Assembly: GCA_031119475.1 (NCBI GenBank)
Contig: JAVHXV010000003.1
Coordinates: 62,001 to 126,000 of the forward strand
Direction: 5' to 3'
DNA: 64,000 bases
Origin: Pedobacter sp.
GTDB lineage: Bacteria; Bacteroidota; Bacteroidia; Sphingobacteriales; Sphingobacteriaceae
Shown: positions 6,714 to 15,560 of the stretch, piece by piece
Layout: each line of letters begins with the position of its first letter
Position numbering within the stretch: position 1 is the stretch's first letter
Position numbers and translations under genes: made by a program
Notes under the pieces: generated by a model
Databases searched by the model: none
Seen by the model: the letters and a program-made list of their open reading frames with translations, nothing else
Told to the model about the DNA's origin: nothing

Positions 6714-8891
6714 ATGTACAGACTACTGATCGCTTTTCTGCTCCTGCCTGTTTTGGCGAGTTCACGGCATCCTACCCAAACACAACTGGCCGCCTATGCG
6801 GCACAGGCCAAAAAGGTAACCATCATCAGGGACAAATGGGGAATTCCGCACGTGTATGGCAAAACGGATGCTGATGCGGTATTTGGACTGATGTATGCAC
6901 AATGTGAAGACGATTTTAAAAGGATAGAACTCAATTACATCGAAAAGTTGGGCCGATTGTCAGAGCTCAATGGAGAAAAAGATCTTTTTAACGATCTCCA
7001 GATCCGATTGCTCATTGATACGGCCGAAGCCATTGCCGATTATCAAAAAGCACAGCCCTGGCTCAAGAAATTATTGGATGCCCATGCCGCCGGAATCAAT
7101 TTTTATCTCTATAAAAATCCTCAGGTGAAACCTGTGCTATTGAAAAATTTTAAGCCCTGGTATGCCTTGTTGTGGACCGATGGGAGCATTGGTGCCATCA
7201 ATACGGCGGACCTGACCATCGCGGAGCTCAAAAAATTCTACACTGGCGATTATTCGCCTACTGCAGCTGTTCCGGTCATCAAAAACCCGCATAGCGGATC
7301 AAATGGATTTGCCTTTTCGCCGACGATGACCAAATCGGGCAATGCGATATTGTATATCAATCCGCACACCACATTTTACTTTAGGCCGGAGGTACAGGTG
7401 CAGAGCGAAGAGGGCCTCAACGCCTATGGTGCCGTTACCTGGGGCCAGTTTTTTGTGTATCAGGGCTTCAATTCGTTCTGTGGCTGGATGCATACCTCCA
7501 ACAATGTCGACATTGCCGACATGTACGCAGAAGACATCAGAAAAACGCCAAAAGGACTGTTTTATGCCTACGATAAAAAAATATATCCGGTTGGCACCCG
7601 GAAAATCAGCATCAGCTACAAAGAAGGAAATACGGTTAAAACAAAGCTGTTCCATACCTATTTTACCAACAATGGTCCTGTGATGGCGATACGTGATGGA
7701 AAATGGATCAGCCTGAAATCAAAGAACAGGAATACGCAGAGCCTGGTGCAAAGCTGGATACGTACAAAATCCAAAAGCTTTGAAGACTATCAGAAGGCGA
7801 TGGACATGCGGGCCAATGCTTCCAATAATACCGTGTATGCCGATGCACATGGAAATATCGCCTATTGGCATGGCAATTTTATTCCGATCAGGGACCCGAA
7901 GCTGAATTGGTCGGCCGTAGTAGATGGCTCAACTTCGGCAACGGCCTGGAAAGGATTGCATCCTGTAAAGGAAAGCGTCCACCTGTACAACCCGATAAAC
8001 GGATGGCTCCAGAACTGTAATTCTACACCTTTTAGCGTGGCAGGAAAAAACAGTCCAAAAAAAGCAGATTACCCTGGTTACATGGCTCCAGATGGCGAAA
8101 ATTTCAGGGGCATCGCAGCGGTAAAACTATTGGAAAGGCCCATTAAATATACGCTTGATCAGGTAATCGCCACTGGATATGACCCTTACATGCCCGGGTT
8201 TGAGGTGCTCGTTCCGGCCCTGCTCAGGGCATACGACCAGTTGCCCAAAAGCGATCCCTTGATCGAAGAGCTGAAAGCACCGATTGCGCTGTTAAAAACT
8301 TGGGACTATCGTTCCGGGATCAGCTCTGAAGCGACGACACTGGCCATGGAATGGGCTCCCCGGTTAAATACTGCCATCAGAAGGGTTTACATCAATCCAG
8401 GCGACAAAGATCAGGTTGAAGCCACAACCGAATTTGCAAAAAGTGCAAGGCCAAGTGATTTATTGGAGCCTTTGAAGGCTACCCTAACAGACCTGAACAA
8501 GCGTTTTGGTAAATGGCAGGTGCCATGGGGCGAAGTGAACAGGTTCCAGAGGCTGACGGGCGCCATTAGGGAAAAATATGATGACGATGCCCCAAGCACG
8601 CCAGTTGGTTTCGGCTCTGCCATGTGGGGACAATTGGGCTCGTTTGTGAGTGCCCAGTTCAATACCAATAAACGCTATGGCTACAGCGGAAACAGTTTTG
8701 TCTGCGTAGTAGAATTTGGCAAAAAAATTAAAGCCAAATCAGTTCTTGCCGGAGGTAATAGCGGAAATCCGGACTCCAAACACTTTAATGACCAAGCCGC
8801 GATGTATGCCAACGGCCAGTTTAAGGATGTGCTGTTCTATAAAGAAGATGTGCTGAAAAATATGGAGCGGAGTTATCGGCCTGGGGATTGA
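6714..8891 (+). CDS. Penicillin acylase family (Ntn) hydrolase
   Basis: The 725-residue protein has an N-terminal signal peptide and the opening IIRDKWGIPHVYG typical of penicillin amidase and acylase family N-terminal nucleophile hydrolases. The expected autoprocessing site is HSGSNGFAF, making Ser196 the N-terminal nucleophile of the beta subunit. A late NTNKRYGYSGNSFVCVVEFG and GNSGNPDSKHFNDQ region matches the conserved end of the family. Members cleave amide bonds of acylated substrates such as beta-lactams and acyl-homoserine lactones, and the substrate cannot be read from sequence. The enzyme is predicted to be periplasmic. It is monocistronic, and the 22-bp repeat array begins 35 bp after its stop codon. 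Confidence 0.9.
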   Translation: MYRLLIAFLLLPVLASSRHPTQTQLAAYAAQAKKVTIIRDKWGIPHVYGKTDADAVFGLMYAQCEDDFKRIELNYIEKLGRLSELNGEKDLFNDLQIRLLIDTAEAIADYQKAQPWLKKLLDAHAAGINFYLYKNPQVKPVLLKNFKPWYALLWTDGSIGAINTADLTIAELKKFYTGDYSPTAAVPVIKNPHSGSNGFAFSPTMTKSGNAILYINPHTTFYFRPEVQVQSEEGLNAYGAVTWGQFFVYQGFNSFCGWMHTSNNVDIADMYAEDIRKTPKGLFYAYDKKIYPVGTRKISISYKEGNTVKTKLFHTYFTNNGPVMAIRDGKWISLKSKNRNTQSLVQSWIRTKSKSFEDYQKAMDMRANASNNTVYADAHGNIAYWHGNFIPIRDPKLNWSAVVDGSTSATAWKGLHPVKESVHLYNPINGWLQNCNSTPFSVAGKNSPKKADYPGYMAPDGENFRGIAAVKLLERPIKYTLDQVIATGYDPYMPGFEVLVPALLRAYDQLPKSDPLIEELKAPIALLKTWDYRSGISSEATTLAMEWAPRLNTAIRRVYINPGDKDQVEATTEFAKSARPSDLLEPLKATLTDLNKRFGKWQVPWGEVNRFQRLTGAIREKYDDDAPSTPVGFGSAMWGQLGSFVSAQFNTNKRYGYSGNSFVCVVEFGKKIKAKSVLAGGNSGNPDSKHFNDQAAMYANGQFKDVLFYKEDVLKNMERSYRPGD

Positions 8892-8926
8892 TGTGGCGGA
8901 TTGGAAATCCGCAGTTCTACCGGTCG

Positions 8927-9014
8927 AGATTGCAAATCCCGACCAACAAGATTGCAAATCTCGACCAACAAGATTGCAAATCCCGACCAACAAGATTGCA
9001 AATCCCGACCAACG
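8927..9014. repeat. Four tandem 22-bp repeats
   Basis: Four contiguous copies of a 22-bp unit beginning AGATTGCAAATC (8927, 8949, 8971, 8993) differ by one or two bases. They are preceded by a small hairpin (GCGGATT / AATCCGC, about 8896-8912). No unique spacers separate the copies, so this is a minisatellite and not a CRISPR array. It fills the gap between the acylase and the convergent M56 gene. Confidence 0.8.
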
Positions 9015-9051
9015 GATCAAGATTAAAATCCATACTAATCGACAGAATCAT

Positions 9052-11445
9052 TTATCGCCCATATTCATACAGGGTCGACGTCTTGATCTTTTTGGTCACT
9101 ACATCAAATTCGATCACCTCGGCATTGTACTGTTCGCCCGAAGGTGTTTTTAGGCTTCCATAATAGCTGACCAGATAGGGAGATCCGATATCGGCACGCA
9201 ACACCTTTCCAGAGATCTGGTACTTGTCTACCGCCAGCTCTCCTTTCCACATCACCATAAAGGTACGGTCCATCATGGTCCTTGTCTTGATGGTATCATT
9301 GTCTTTTTTGAGCTTGGTCAAGATTTCATAAGCAGGGGACTCCTGTGGGCTGTATCCCATGAAAGGGTTTTTGCTTTGATAGGTATGGGTCTTCAAAAAA
9401 TAAACAATAGATCCGACCTTCAGGAGATAGCCCTTATGATCTTTTAATGTTGCATTTTCGGCACCCAAGGTTCCTGCCTTCTTGTCCCAGGTAATGTTTT
9501 CAGCTTCAAGTGTTTCCTTGCCCAGGTTAAAAACGCCTTTGGTAATATAAGCGATATCCTTTTTTGGATCAACGGAAACGGCTGATGCACGCAGCATTTC
9601 TACAGGTACAATCCCATCTGTAACAGACCTGTTCATCAGCGTAATCGATTTTGGCGAAAGTACAGGATAATCCGAATCTGCCCAGACATCGGCCTTTGCC
9701 GCAAACAATCTTGCCCGATCACCAATCTTGTAGCTTGTGGCCCCGATCATTTCCTTGTTCAAAAATATCCTGTAGGTTTTACCATTTGCAGAAAGGATAA
9801 ATCCATCCAAAACCTGAGCTGCACCTCTCGTGGTATAATGGAGCGATTGAATGCTTCCTTCCAAGGTCTGTGCCTTAAATGATTTGGCTTGATCAAGTAA
9901 TCGGGTATCGGATTTCAGCTTACCATATTTCGCTTTATTGGAGACGACCAAGCTATCTATTTTCCGATCTATGGCATTGTGGTCGAGAGCCGATTGCTTA
10001 AATCTTGTAACGCCAGCTACGATCCACTTGGCCAAGGCCTGCTGGTTGGCTTCATTGGTGATGAATTTAAAATCAGCCGCATTGCTCAGGTAGCCCAATT
10101 CCAATAGGACGCCGGGCATTGTACTCTGTTCCAACAGCAGCAGATGTTTTGGAATGGGCTTGCTGCTTACTTTAATCTTTCTCTGTGAACGCAATGAACC
10201 ATAGAGGTAATAGCCCAATCCGCCAGATAAGATAGACTTTTTGGTTTTCGAGGGCTTGTTTTCAGCGACGTACATTTCTATCCCATTCTTCGACCGGTCT
10301 ACAGCCGTATTTACATGGAAAGAAAGCAATAAGCTCCCATTTGTGCCCAATCTTGAGGCCAAGCTTACCGCCTCATCCCTGCTTCTGGTCATCAGCACCT
10401 TCATCCCATTGGCTTCGGCCTGTTCTTTTACTTTCATGGCGATAGCCAATGCGAGGTCCTTTTCAGTTTTTCCGTTCACCTCGGCACCGGTAGCTTTTCC
10501 GCCATGGCCAGCATCGAGCACCAGTACAAATCCATTTTCCTGTGCCGCGCTTACATCGATATATTTGATCGTGAATCCCCAGATCAGGCATAGGCCGATC
10601 GGCAAGATCAGTAGGTAGCTTAATTTTTTCATCGCTCTAGATTTATGGGCAAATAACATCTTGATCCTTTCCTTGACCGGGCTTTTCACAAAATTGTGCA
10701 CCAAATGCAATTCGCTGCTGCTTACCGCCAATTTGAGGAGCAGACTGGCATAGCTTTTTGTGCCGCACGACCGGCTGGTCGCCTCATCGGCCTCATATTC
10801 GTGCACCTGTTCGAGTGCCTTTTCATACCAATACACAAAAGGGTTGAACCATAAGAAAGCTTTAGCCACGACCATGATCAGTTTATCGATCGAATGGTAT
10901 TGCCTGGCATGGATTTGCTCATGGCCGAGCAGGATATGGAGCTCTTCATCGCTCAAGGTTTCATCATCGATAAAAACATAGTTGAAGAAGGAACAATTCG
11001 TAAACCCATCTCTTTTGGAGATTAATTTCAATCCGTTGACACTCATTTTCGTGTTTTTGACGTGCCTGATCAGCTGAAATAGCTTCCAGCAGGAAACCAA
11101 CAGCAAGATGCCCGCAACAGCCATATAGGCGGTTGGCAAAAGTGCGTACCAATCAAACGGCGCCACCATTTCACGAGCCTGCAACAACTGGCCAGTTGGC
11201 AACACATCACTGTTTACTAAGGATGTGGGTTCTACCAAAGGTGTTTCGATATCGACAGGTGGCGGTGGGATGCTCCTTTCTAGGGTCACATCAATTGCCG
11301 GAATGAGGCAGCTCAAGATCAAAGTAATGAGGAGATAAAAGCGATTAAGCTTAAAAAAGGTAAGTTTCCGGAGGATCAAAAAATAGCAGGCGAAAAATAG
11401 CGCCGAACAGGCTGCCACTTTTAGCAGATAGTTTACAAATTCCAT
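9052..11445 (-). CDS. BlaR1-like M56 metalloprotease fused to an N-acetylmuramoyl-L-alanine amidase (Amidase_3)
   Basis: This 797-residue fusion has an N-terminal half typical of M56/BlaR1 membrane proteases. It has several transmembrane helices, the zinc motif HEQIH (residues 175-179) and a downstream YEADEA segment carrying the third ligand. After a further helix (about 276-292) comes a complete Amidase_3 domain, with zinc ligands H304 (DAGHGG), E318 and H367 (SFHVN) and the catalytic glutamate E439 (LLELGYLS). The last 300 residues are unassigned. BlaR1 proteins normally carry a penicillin-binding sensor here, so an amidase fold at that place could act as a peptidoglycan or muropeptide sensor, or as an enzyme; this is inference. 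Its ATG overlaps the blaI stop codon (TAATG), implying translational coupling. Confidence 0.88.
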   Translation of the reverse strand: MEFVNYLLKVAACSALFFACYFLILRKLTFFKLNRFYLLITLILSCLIPAIDVTLERSIPPPPVDIETPLVEPTSLVNSDVLPTGQLLQAREMVAPFDWYALLPTAYMAVAGILLLVSCWKLFQLIRHVKNTKMSVNGLKLISKRDGFTNCSFFNYVFIDDETLSDEELHILLGHEQIHARQYHSIDKLIMVVAKAFLWFNPFVYWYEKALEQVHEYEADEATSRSCGTKSYASLLLKLAVSSSELHLVHNFVKSPVKERIKMLFAHKSRAMKKLSYLLILPIGLCLIWGFTIKYIDVSAAQENGFVLVLDAGHGGKATGAEVNGKTEKDLALAIAMKVKEQAEANGMKVLMTRSRDEAVSLASRLGTNGSLLLSFHVNTAVDRSKNGIEMYVAENKPSKTKKSILSGGLGYYLYGSLRSQRKIKVSSKPIPKHLLLLEQSTMPGVLLELGYLSNAADFKFITNEANQQALAKWIVAGVTRFKQSALDHNAIDRKIDSLVVSNKAKYGKLKSDTRLLDQAKSFKAQTLEGSIQSLHYTTRGAAQVLDGFILSANGKTYRIFLNKEMIGATSYKIGDRARLFAAKADVWADSDYPVLSPKSITLMNRSVTDGIVPVEMLRASAVSVDPKKDIAYITKGVFNLGKETLEAENITWDKKAGTLGAENATLKDHKGYLLKVGSIVYFLKTHTYQSKNPFMGYSPQESPAYEILTKLKKDNDTIKTRTMMDRTFMVMWKGELAVDKYQISGKVLRADIGSPYLVSYYGSLKTPSGEQYNAEVIEFDVVTKKIKTSTLYEYGR

Positions 11446-11810
11446 TATTCGTGGTTTTTATTGATCAATTCCCGTAGTTCTTCGATATCTTTTGCCGTTA
11501 ACTTTTCTTCCTTTACCATAAAAGACAATAACGTTGTAGGCGAATTGTCGAAATAGCCTGAAAACAGCTTAGAGAAGGTTGTCCTGGCATAGCTTTCCCT
11601 GCTGATGGCGGGAAAATACTCGTAGGTTTTGCCGTAGGCCTTATAAGCCACGTAGCCTTTTTTCTCGAGCAGCCTTACAATTGATGAAATGGTATTGTAG
11701 GGAGGTTTGGGATCTTCATCAATTTCGTCGATGATGTCCTTTACAAATGCGTGCTGCAGTTTCCAGATGATATGCATGATCCGTTCTTCGGCTTTGGTCA
11801 ATTCTTCCAT
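11445..11810 (-). CDS. BlaI/MecI family transcriptional repressor
   Basis: The 121-residue protein has the family's usual length. It opens with LTKAEERIMHIIWKLQ and has the winged helix-turn-helix segment PPYNTISSIVRLLEKKGYVAYKAYGKTYEYFP. BlaI repressors bind dyad operators as dimers and are cleaved after activation of the partner M56 protease. That partner overlaps the stop codon by one base, forming a classic blaI-blaR pair. The regulated target may be only this operon, since no beta-lactamase or penicillin-binding protein gene is adjacent. Two dyads upstream are its probable operator. Confidence 0.92.
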   Translation of the reverse strand: MEELTKAEERIMHIIWKLQHAFVKDIIDEIDEDPKPPYNTISSIVRLLEKKGYVAYKAYGKTYEYFPAISRESYARTTFSKLFSGYFDNSPTTLLSFMVKEEKLTAKDIEELRELINKNHE

Positions 11811-11814
11811 AGTC

Positions 11815-11860
11815 TAAAGCTATAACTTAATTTTCAGTTATACAACTAAAAAATCAGTTG
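11815..11860 (-). promoter_or_regulatory. Promoter and double dyad operator of the blaI-M56 operon
   Basis: Two inverted repeats with the same geometry lie side by side: TATAACT-N8-AGTTATA (11821-11842) and CAACT-N8-AGTTG (11843-11860). Their centres are 20 bp apart, about two helical turns. On the minus strand a TTG (11845 to 11843) and TAGCTTTA (11822 to 11815, one mismatch to TAnnTTTG) are 20 bp apart, so the dyads cover the -33 box and the spacer. Binding by BlaI would block the promoter. The start codon follows after four bases. Confidence 0.6.
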
Positions 11861-11904
11861 AATAGGTAAGAGATTGATTTGAAGATAATTAATTCAAAGG
11901 CTCA

Positions 11905-12026
11905 GCGCATGGCGCATAGCGTTTTTTGCAAAACGATTAGGCATTACGCCGAACGTTGTCGAAACTACACCAAGCACTGCTGATGAATCGCCACACGCCC
12001 AGCGCCACACGCTATGCCCTATGCGC
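11905..12026. repeat. Inverted heptamer array (GCGCATA / CGCTATG type)
   Basis: Left units GCGCATG, GCGCATA, GCG begin at 11905. The right part runs in 7-bp steps (GCCACAC, GCCCAGC, GCCACAC, GCTATGC, CCTATGC, GCCAAGC). The outer 17 bases, 11905-11921 and 12010-12026, are reverse complements at 14 of 17 positions. It lies between the operator region and the stop of the methyltransferase gene. Similar GCATAGCGCA words recur at 33.2-33.4 kb. Confidence 0.55.
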
Positions 12027-12032
12027 CAAGCG

Positions 12033-12815
12033 CTAAAACCTAATCTTGAAGTGTTCTTTGGCCTGTCCTTCCCTAAAAAATACCAGTCCGATCCAGAACA
12101 GATCGATGGTGATGGTTACCTGCGGATGGCTTTTGATTTCCTGCCACGCTTCCTTCATGCCTTCACTCCAATAGATATCGTCGAAAATGAGCATGGTTTG
12201 TTTATTTATTTTGGGAAGGCACCAATGGAAATAATTTAAGGTGGCAGACTTGGTATGGTTACCGTCTACATACACAAAATCCAATGTTTGGGCTTCATTG
12301 ATCGCCCTTGGCAGCAATTCGTTAAAATTGCCAACCTGAAGTTCGATATTGGGCAGGTTCAGCTCGCGGAAGTTCTGATGGGCGATCGCGGCAGTTTCAG
12401 GGCATCCCTCAATGGTCAGCAACGGGGCATTGGGCACTGCCGTAGCTAAGTAGGCGCTCGTAATTCCCAGACAGGTGCCCAATTCGATCAGGTTGCTGGG
12501 CTTTTGTTGTTTTACCAAGCGATGGATGAGCTGGGCCAATCGTGGACTTTTAAGTGCATTTTTGGCAAGCTGCGCTACTTTTTTGGTCTTGTTTTTATTG
12601 AGGTGCGAACCTGCGCCCAGATCGGTAATGGTAATGGTCCTATCGTCATTTAAAAGTTTTTTTCGCTGCTGTTCTATGGCATCATATTCTTTTTTGTGGG
12701 AAAAGTCGTAAATTACCTCGTCCGTTAGCTTATATACAAATGGAGAGTGGGTACCATGCCTACTTTTTGAAGTCAGGCGATGCTTGAGATAATCGACAAA
12801 AAACTGAAAGACCAT
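12033..12815 (-). CDS. Class I SAM-dependent methyltransferase (O-methyltransferase-like)
   Basis: The protein has about 260 residues. The N-terminal stretch FVDYLKHRLTSKSRHGTHSPFVY is typical of a Bacteroidota methyltransferase group. The SAM-binding motif I is NLIELGTCLGITSAYLA, the acidic ribose contact is in LLTIEGCPE, and LDFVYVDGNH follows. These place it near catechol O-methyltransferase-like class I enzymes; the substrate is unknown. An ATG 12 codons upstream (12851) would leave only five bases to the divergent gene at 12857, so MVFQFFVDYLKHRL is the more likely start. Confidence 0.85.
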   Translation of the reverse strand: MVFQFFVDYLKHRLTSKSRHGTHSPFVYKLTDEVIYDFSHKKEYDAIEQQRKKLLNDDRTITITDLGAGSHLNKNKTKKVAQLAKNALKSPRLAQLIHRLVKQQKPSNLIELGTCLGITSAYLATAVPNAPLLTIEGCPETAAIAHQNFRELNLPNIELQVGNFNELLPRAINEAQTLDFVYVDGNHTKSATLNYFHWCLPKINKQTMLIFDDIYWSEGMKEAWQEIKSHPQVTITIDLFWIGLVFFREGQAKEHFKIRF

Positions 12816-12856
12816 TTGACAAAAATAGGCAGGTAAAATTGTAATCCGCATTTTTA

Positions 12857-13714
12857 ATGGAAAATCTTGCAGAAATCGACGCCCTTGTTAAATTATTGGA
12901 TGATCCGGATGAGGAAATCTATCAGCATGTACAGGAAAAGCTGTTGGATTATGGCCATCAGGTAATCGGCCATCTGGAACAGGCTTGGGAGCAATCGTTG
13001 GATACCGTTCTTCAGGAGCGTATCGAAAACCTGATCCATACCATCCAGTTCAATACGGTAAAACAAGACCTTAACCTTTGGTACCAGAGCGGGGCCTTCG
13101 ACCTGATGCAGGGCGCATTGGTTATTAATCGCTATCAATATCCCGATCTTGACGAGCAGGCGATTATTAACCAGATCGAAGAGATCAAACGTGAGATCTG
13201 GCTGGGCATGCAATATGAGATGAGTTCCATTGAGAAGATCAAGCTGATCAACCATGTGTTCTACAACCAATATGGATTTGGTGGAAACACAAAAAACCAC
13301 CACGATCCGCAGAATTCCTATCTCAACCAGGTGCTGGAAAGCAAAAAAGGCAACCAGATTTCACTGGCCATCATCTATTCTACCCTAGCACAGAAATTGG
13401 ATATTCCGGTATATGGCGTAAACCTACCGCAGCATTTCATCTTAGGTTATATAGACGAAAGTAATGATGAGAAGGAGTACGGTGTTCTTTTTTACATCAA
13501 TGCCTTTAACAAGGGCGCAATTTTCGGAAAGCATGATGTAGACCAGTTCCTACGCCAATTGAACCTGGAGCCGCAACCTGGATTTTATGCGCCATGCAGC
13601 AATACAGAAATCATTAGAAGGGTAATCAGAAACCTCATATCGGCCTATGAAAACCTGGGCAGCGCCGAAAAAGTGGAAGAGCTCAGGCAGTTGCAGGAAA
13701 TCTTAACTGACTAA
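12857..13714 (+). CDS. SirB1/transglutaminase-like family protein
   Basis: The 285-residue protein fits the SirB1 (transglutaminase-like, TPR-associated) family. It has an alpha-helical N-terminus, then LNQVLESKKGNQISLAIIYSTLAQKLDIPVYGVNLPQHFIL, where the transglutaminase fold places its core. The position after GNQISL that carries the catalytic cysteine in true transglutaminases is not a cysteine here, so it is probably non-enzymatic. The C-terminal segment EIIRRVIRNLISAYENLGSAEKVEELRQL resembles the TPR-like end of the family. It is divergent from the methyltransferase. The role is unknown. Confidence 0.8.
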   Translation: MENLAEIDALVKLLDDPDEEIYQHVQEKLLDYGHQVIGHLEQAWEQSLDTVLQERIENLIHTIQFNTVKQDLNLWYQSGAFDLMQGALVINRYQYPDLDEQAIINQIEEIKREIWLGMQYEMSSIEKIKLINHVFYNQYGFGGNTKNHHDPQNSYLNQVLESKKGNQISLAIIYSTLAQKLDIPVYGVNLPQHFILGYIDESNDEKEYGVLFYINAFNKGAIFGKHDVDQFLRQLNLEPQPGFYAPCSNTEIIRRVIRNLISAYENLGSAEKVEELRQLQEILTD

Positions 13715-13715
13715 G

Positions 13716-14516
13716 CTATTTACAGGTATAGGTTAATTTATAGGTCTCGTTGAACTTGGTCCCGCTATAGGTCAGTACGCCATTTGTATATTCATTGGTA
13801 TAATATTGGCCGCTGATCTCTACGATGTTCCCATTTGAATCTTTTGTATAGGCATAAGTCTGTTCGTTACGATTTGCCCTTCCGTTGACATCGGGCGTAA
13901 AGGAAAGTGTAAACTTTGTCGCAAGGTTCTTCGATAGGCTCCCGAAGTATTTTAGCGGCGCATAGACACCCATTCCAACGAGTGTATTCAGTCCTTCCGA
14001 AACGAACCACATGTTTGGATTGCTCAATTCGGCACCATACTCCCACTCATAGGTACTGTACACCGCATTGTTTGCGTCTCTCAATACGGCCTTGATCAAA
14101 TTCCCATTGGCATAGTTCAGCGTCAAGCTGGATGAAACGTTTCCCATTGGCCCTAATTTTTTGATCAGCGACAGTGTTCCATCAGCGGCATAAGTGTAAG
14201 CCGCCTCATTGGTATTGAACAAGCTTTTGACTACTTTTCCGCCCTGAAGGTCTAGCGTAACCAGGTCATTGAAAGAAGTGGTAATTTTGATTTGACTGCC
14301 CGAATAACTGTATTGGGCGAGGTATTGGCCTGAAGCAAAGTTCAAAAGTGTTCCGTCGGGATTAAACTGAAATTGCTGGATATATTCTGGGGTAGTGCTC
14401 GTTCCTCTATAACGGGTCAGGGTAGCGAGGGCACAATCGCCTTCCACCTTATCTTTCTTTTTGCAGCCTTGGCTAAGGGTGAGCAGCAGGACTGCCAAGA
14501 AAAAAAATCGCTTCAT
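13716..14516 (-). CDS. Hypothetical lipoprotein
   Basis: The 266-residue protein has a lipoprotein signal peptide (MKRFFFLAVLLLTLSQGC, predicted lipidated Cys18). After it comes beta-rich sequence with recurring aromatic Y-x-Y patterns and YAADGTL/YTKDSNGNI turns, reminiscent of RHS/YD-like or DUF4595-type repeat lipoproteins of Bacteroidota. No catalytic motif is evident. The gene stops one base after the stop of the convergent SirB1-like gene and starts one base from the stop of the esterase gene behind it, so it is probably the second gene of an esterase-lipoprotein operon. Confidence 0.7.
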   Translation of the reverse strand: MKRFFFLAVLLLTLSQGCKKKDKVEGDCALATLTRYRGTSTTPEYIQQFQFNPDGTLLNFASGQYLAQYSYSGSQIKITTSFNDLVTLDLQGGKVVKSLFNTNEAAYTYAADGTLSLIKKLGPMGNVSSSLTLNYANGNLIKAVLRDANNAVYSTYEWEYGAELSNPNMWFVSEGLNTLVGMGVYAPLKYFGSLSKNLATKFTLSFTPDVNGRANRNEQTYAYTKDSNGNIVEISGQYYTNEYTNGVLTYSGTKFNETYKLTYTCK

Positions 14517-14517
14517 G

Positions 14518-15429
14518 TCAATTTAATTTATTCGTAGTTATCCAGTTTTGTAACCTTTGGAACCAATCGTCCTGTACCGTCTTATTGTAGAGGCCAAATC
14601 CATGTCCACCTGTTGGGTAAATATGCAGTTCTGAGGAGACTTTGTTTTTGGTCAGCGCTTCGTTGTACATGATGCTATTTTTGATGGGCACGGTGCCATC
14701 GTTATTGGAATGTACCATAAAGGTGATTGGTGTTTGTGCGTTGACATGCAATTCAGACGACCAATAGTTCCGCTGTTCGGTTGTTGGGTTTTCGCCAAGC
14801 AATCGCGTTAAGGAACCTTTGTGCGTAAACTCTCGAAAACTGATTACGCCGTAGATCAGGATAGAGAAATCAGGCCGAAGGCTGATGTTTTCCTGGTTCT
14901 GGACTTTAATGTCGCCGTAATGGACGCTTAAGCTTCCTGCCAGATGGCCTCCTGCCGAAAAGCCCATGATGCCAATTTTATTGGGATTAATTCCCCAAAC
15001 ATTGGCATTTTTACGCACCAGATAGATGGCCTGCATGGCATCTTGCAGAGGGCCAAAGCTTTTATCGTCCATGATCAGGTCGCTCGGAAGCCTGTATTTC
15101 AGCACAAATGCGGTGATGCCGATCTCATTGAAGCGTTTCGCGACCAGCACACCTTCCTTATCGAATGCCAATCCGCTGTAACCTCCGCCTGGACAGATGA
15201 TCACGGCCGTTCCATTCGGTTTGGCAGGCTGAAAAATGGTCAAGGTTGGATCAGTAACCTTGCTCAGGCTTGTTAAACCTGTAGTTGGTGCAACAACAGC
15301 TGTTTCCTTATAATCTGCCGGGGGATTTTTAGATCCCGGAATTTTTCCTTTATACAAGGGGATGACCTGTTGCGCATCGGCATTTGCCAAAGTGATCAAC
15401 AAAATAAGTGCAAGCAAAAGTTTTTTCAT
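14518..15429 (-). CDS. Secreted alpha/beta hydrolase (acetylxylan-esterase-like)
   Basis: The 303-residue protein has a signal peptide ending at ANADAQ. It contains the oxyanion-hole segment VIICPGGGYSGLAFDKEG, the nucleophile elbow GFSAGGHLAG, a late acidic segment SNNDGTVPI and the histidine in TGGHGFGL. This is the complete catalytic triad of the BD-FAE/acetyl-esterase group, which usually deacetylates hemicellulose or related esters in the periplasm. The precise substrate is not determined. It lies directly upstream of the small lipoprotein gene. Confidence 0.88.
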   Translation of the reverse strand: MKKLLLALILLITLANADAQQVIPLYKGKIPGSKNPPADYKETAVVAPTTGLTSLSKVTDPTLTIFQPAKPNGTAVIICPGGGYSGLAFDKEGVLVAKRFNEIGITAFVLKYRLPSDLIMDDKSFGPLQDAMQAIYLVRKNANVWGINPNKIGIMGFSAGGHLAGSLSVHYGDIKVQNQENISLRPDFSILIYGVISFREFTHKGSLTRLLGENPTTEQRNYWSSELHVNAQTPITFMVHSNNDGTVPIKNSIMYNEALTKNKVSSELHIYPTGGHGFGLYNKTVQDDWFQRLQNWITTNKLN

Positions 15430-15432
15430 TGT

Positions 15433-15553
15433 TGGATTGTTTAATTGTTATGTTGTTGGATACCTAGCATATAGGCCGGTTATTTGAAAATTTTATAATA
15501 AAACCATTGAACAATAGAACAATGAAACCATTGAACAATGTAACAATAAAACC
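15433..15553. repeat. Inverted octamer array (ATTGTT / AACAAT type)
   Basis: The left part carries ATTGTTGG, ATTGTTTA, ATTGTTAT and GTTGTTGG (about 15432-15463). The right part carries AACAATAG, AACAATGA, AACAATGT and AACAATAA with CCATTG words between (about 15502-15553). The halves are reverse complements in type and are separated by about 40 bp of A/T-rich sequence. It fills the spacer between the esterase start codon and the prfB stop codon. Confidence 0.6.
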
Positions 15554-15560
15554 ATATATC

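Noticed and set aside
8927..9014. CRISPR array at the 22-bp repeats
   Set aside because: The copies are contiguous with no unique spacers, and there is no cas gene.
8893..9153. Short ORFs reading through the 22-bp repeats
   Set aside because: Their sequence is only the translated minisatellite, and one overlaps the convergent M56 gene.
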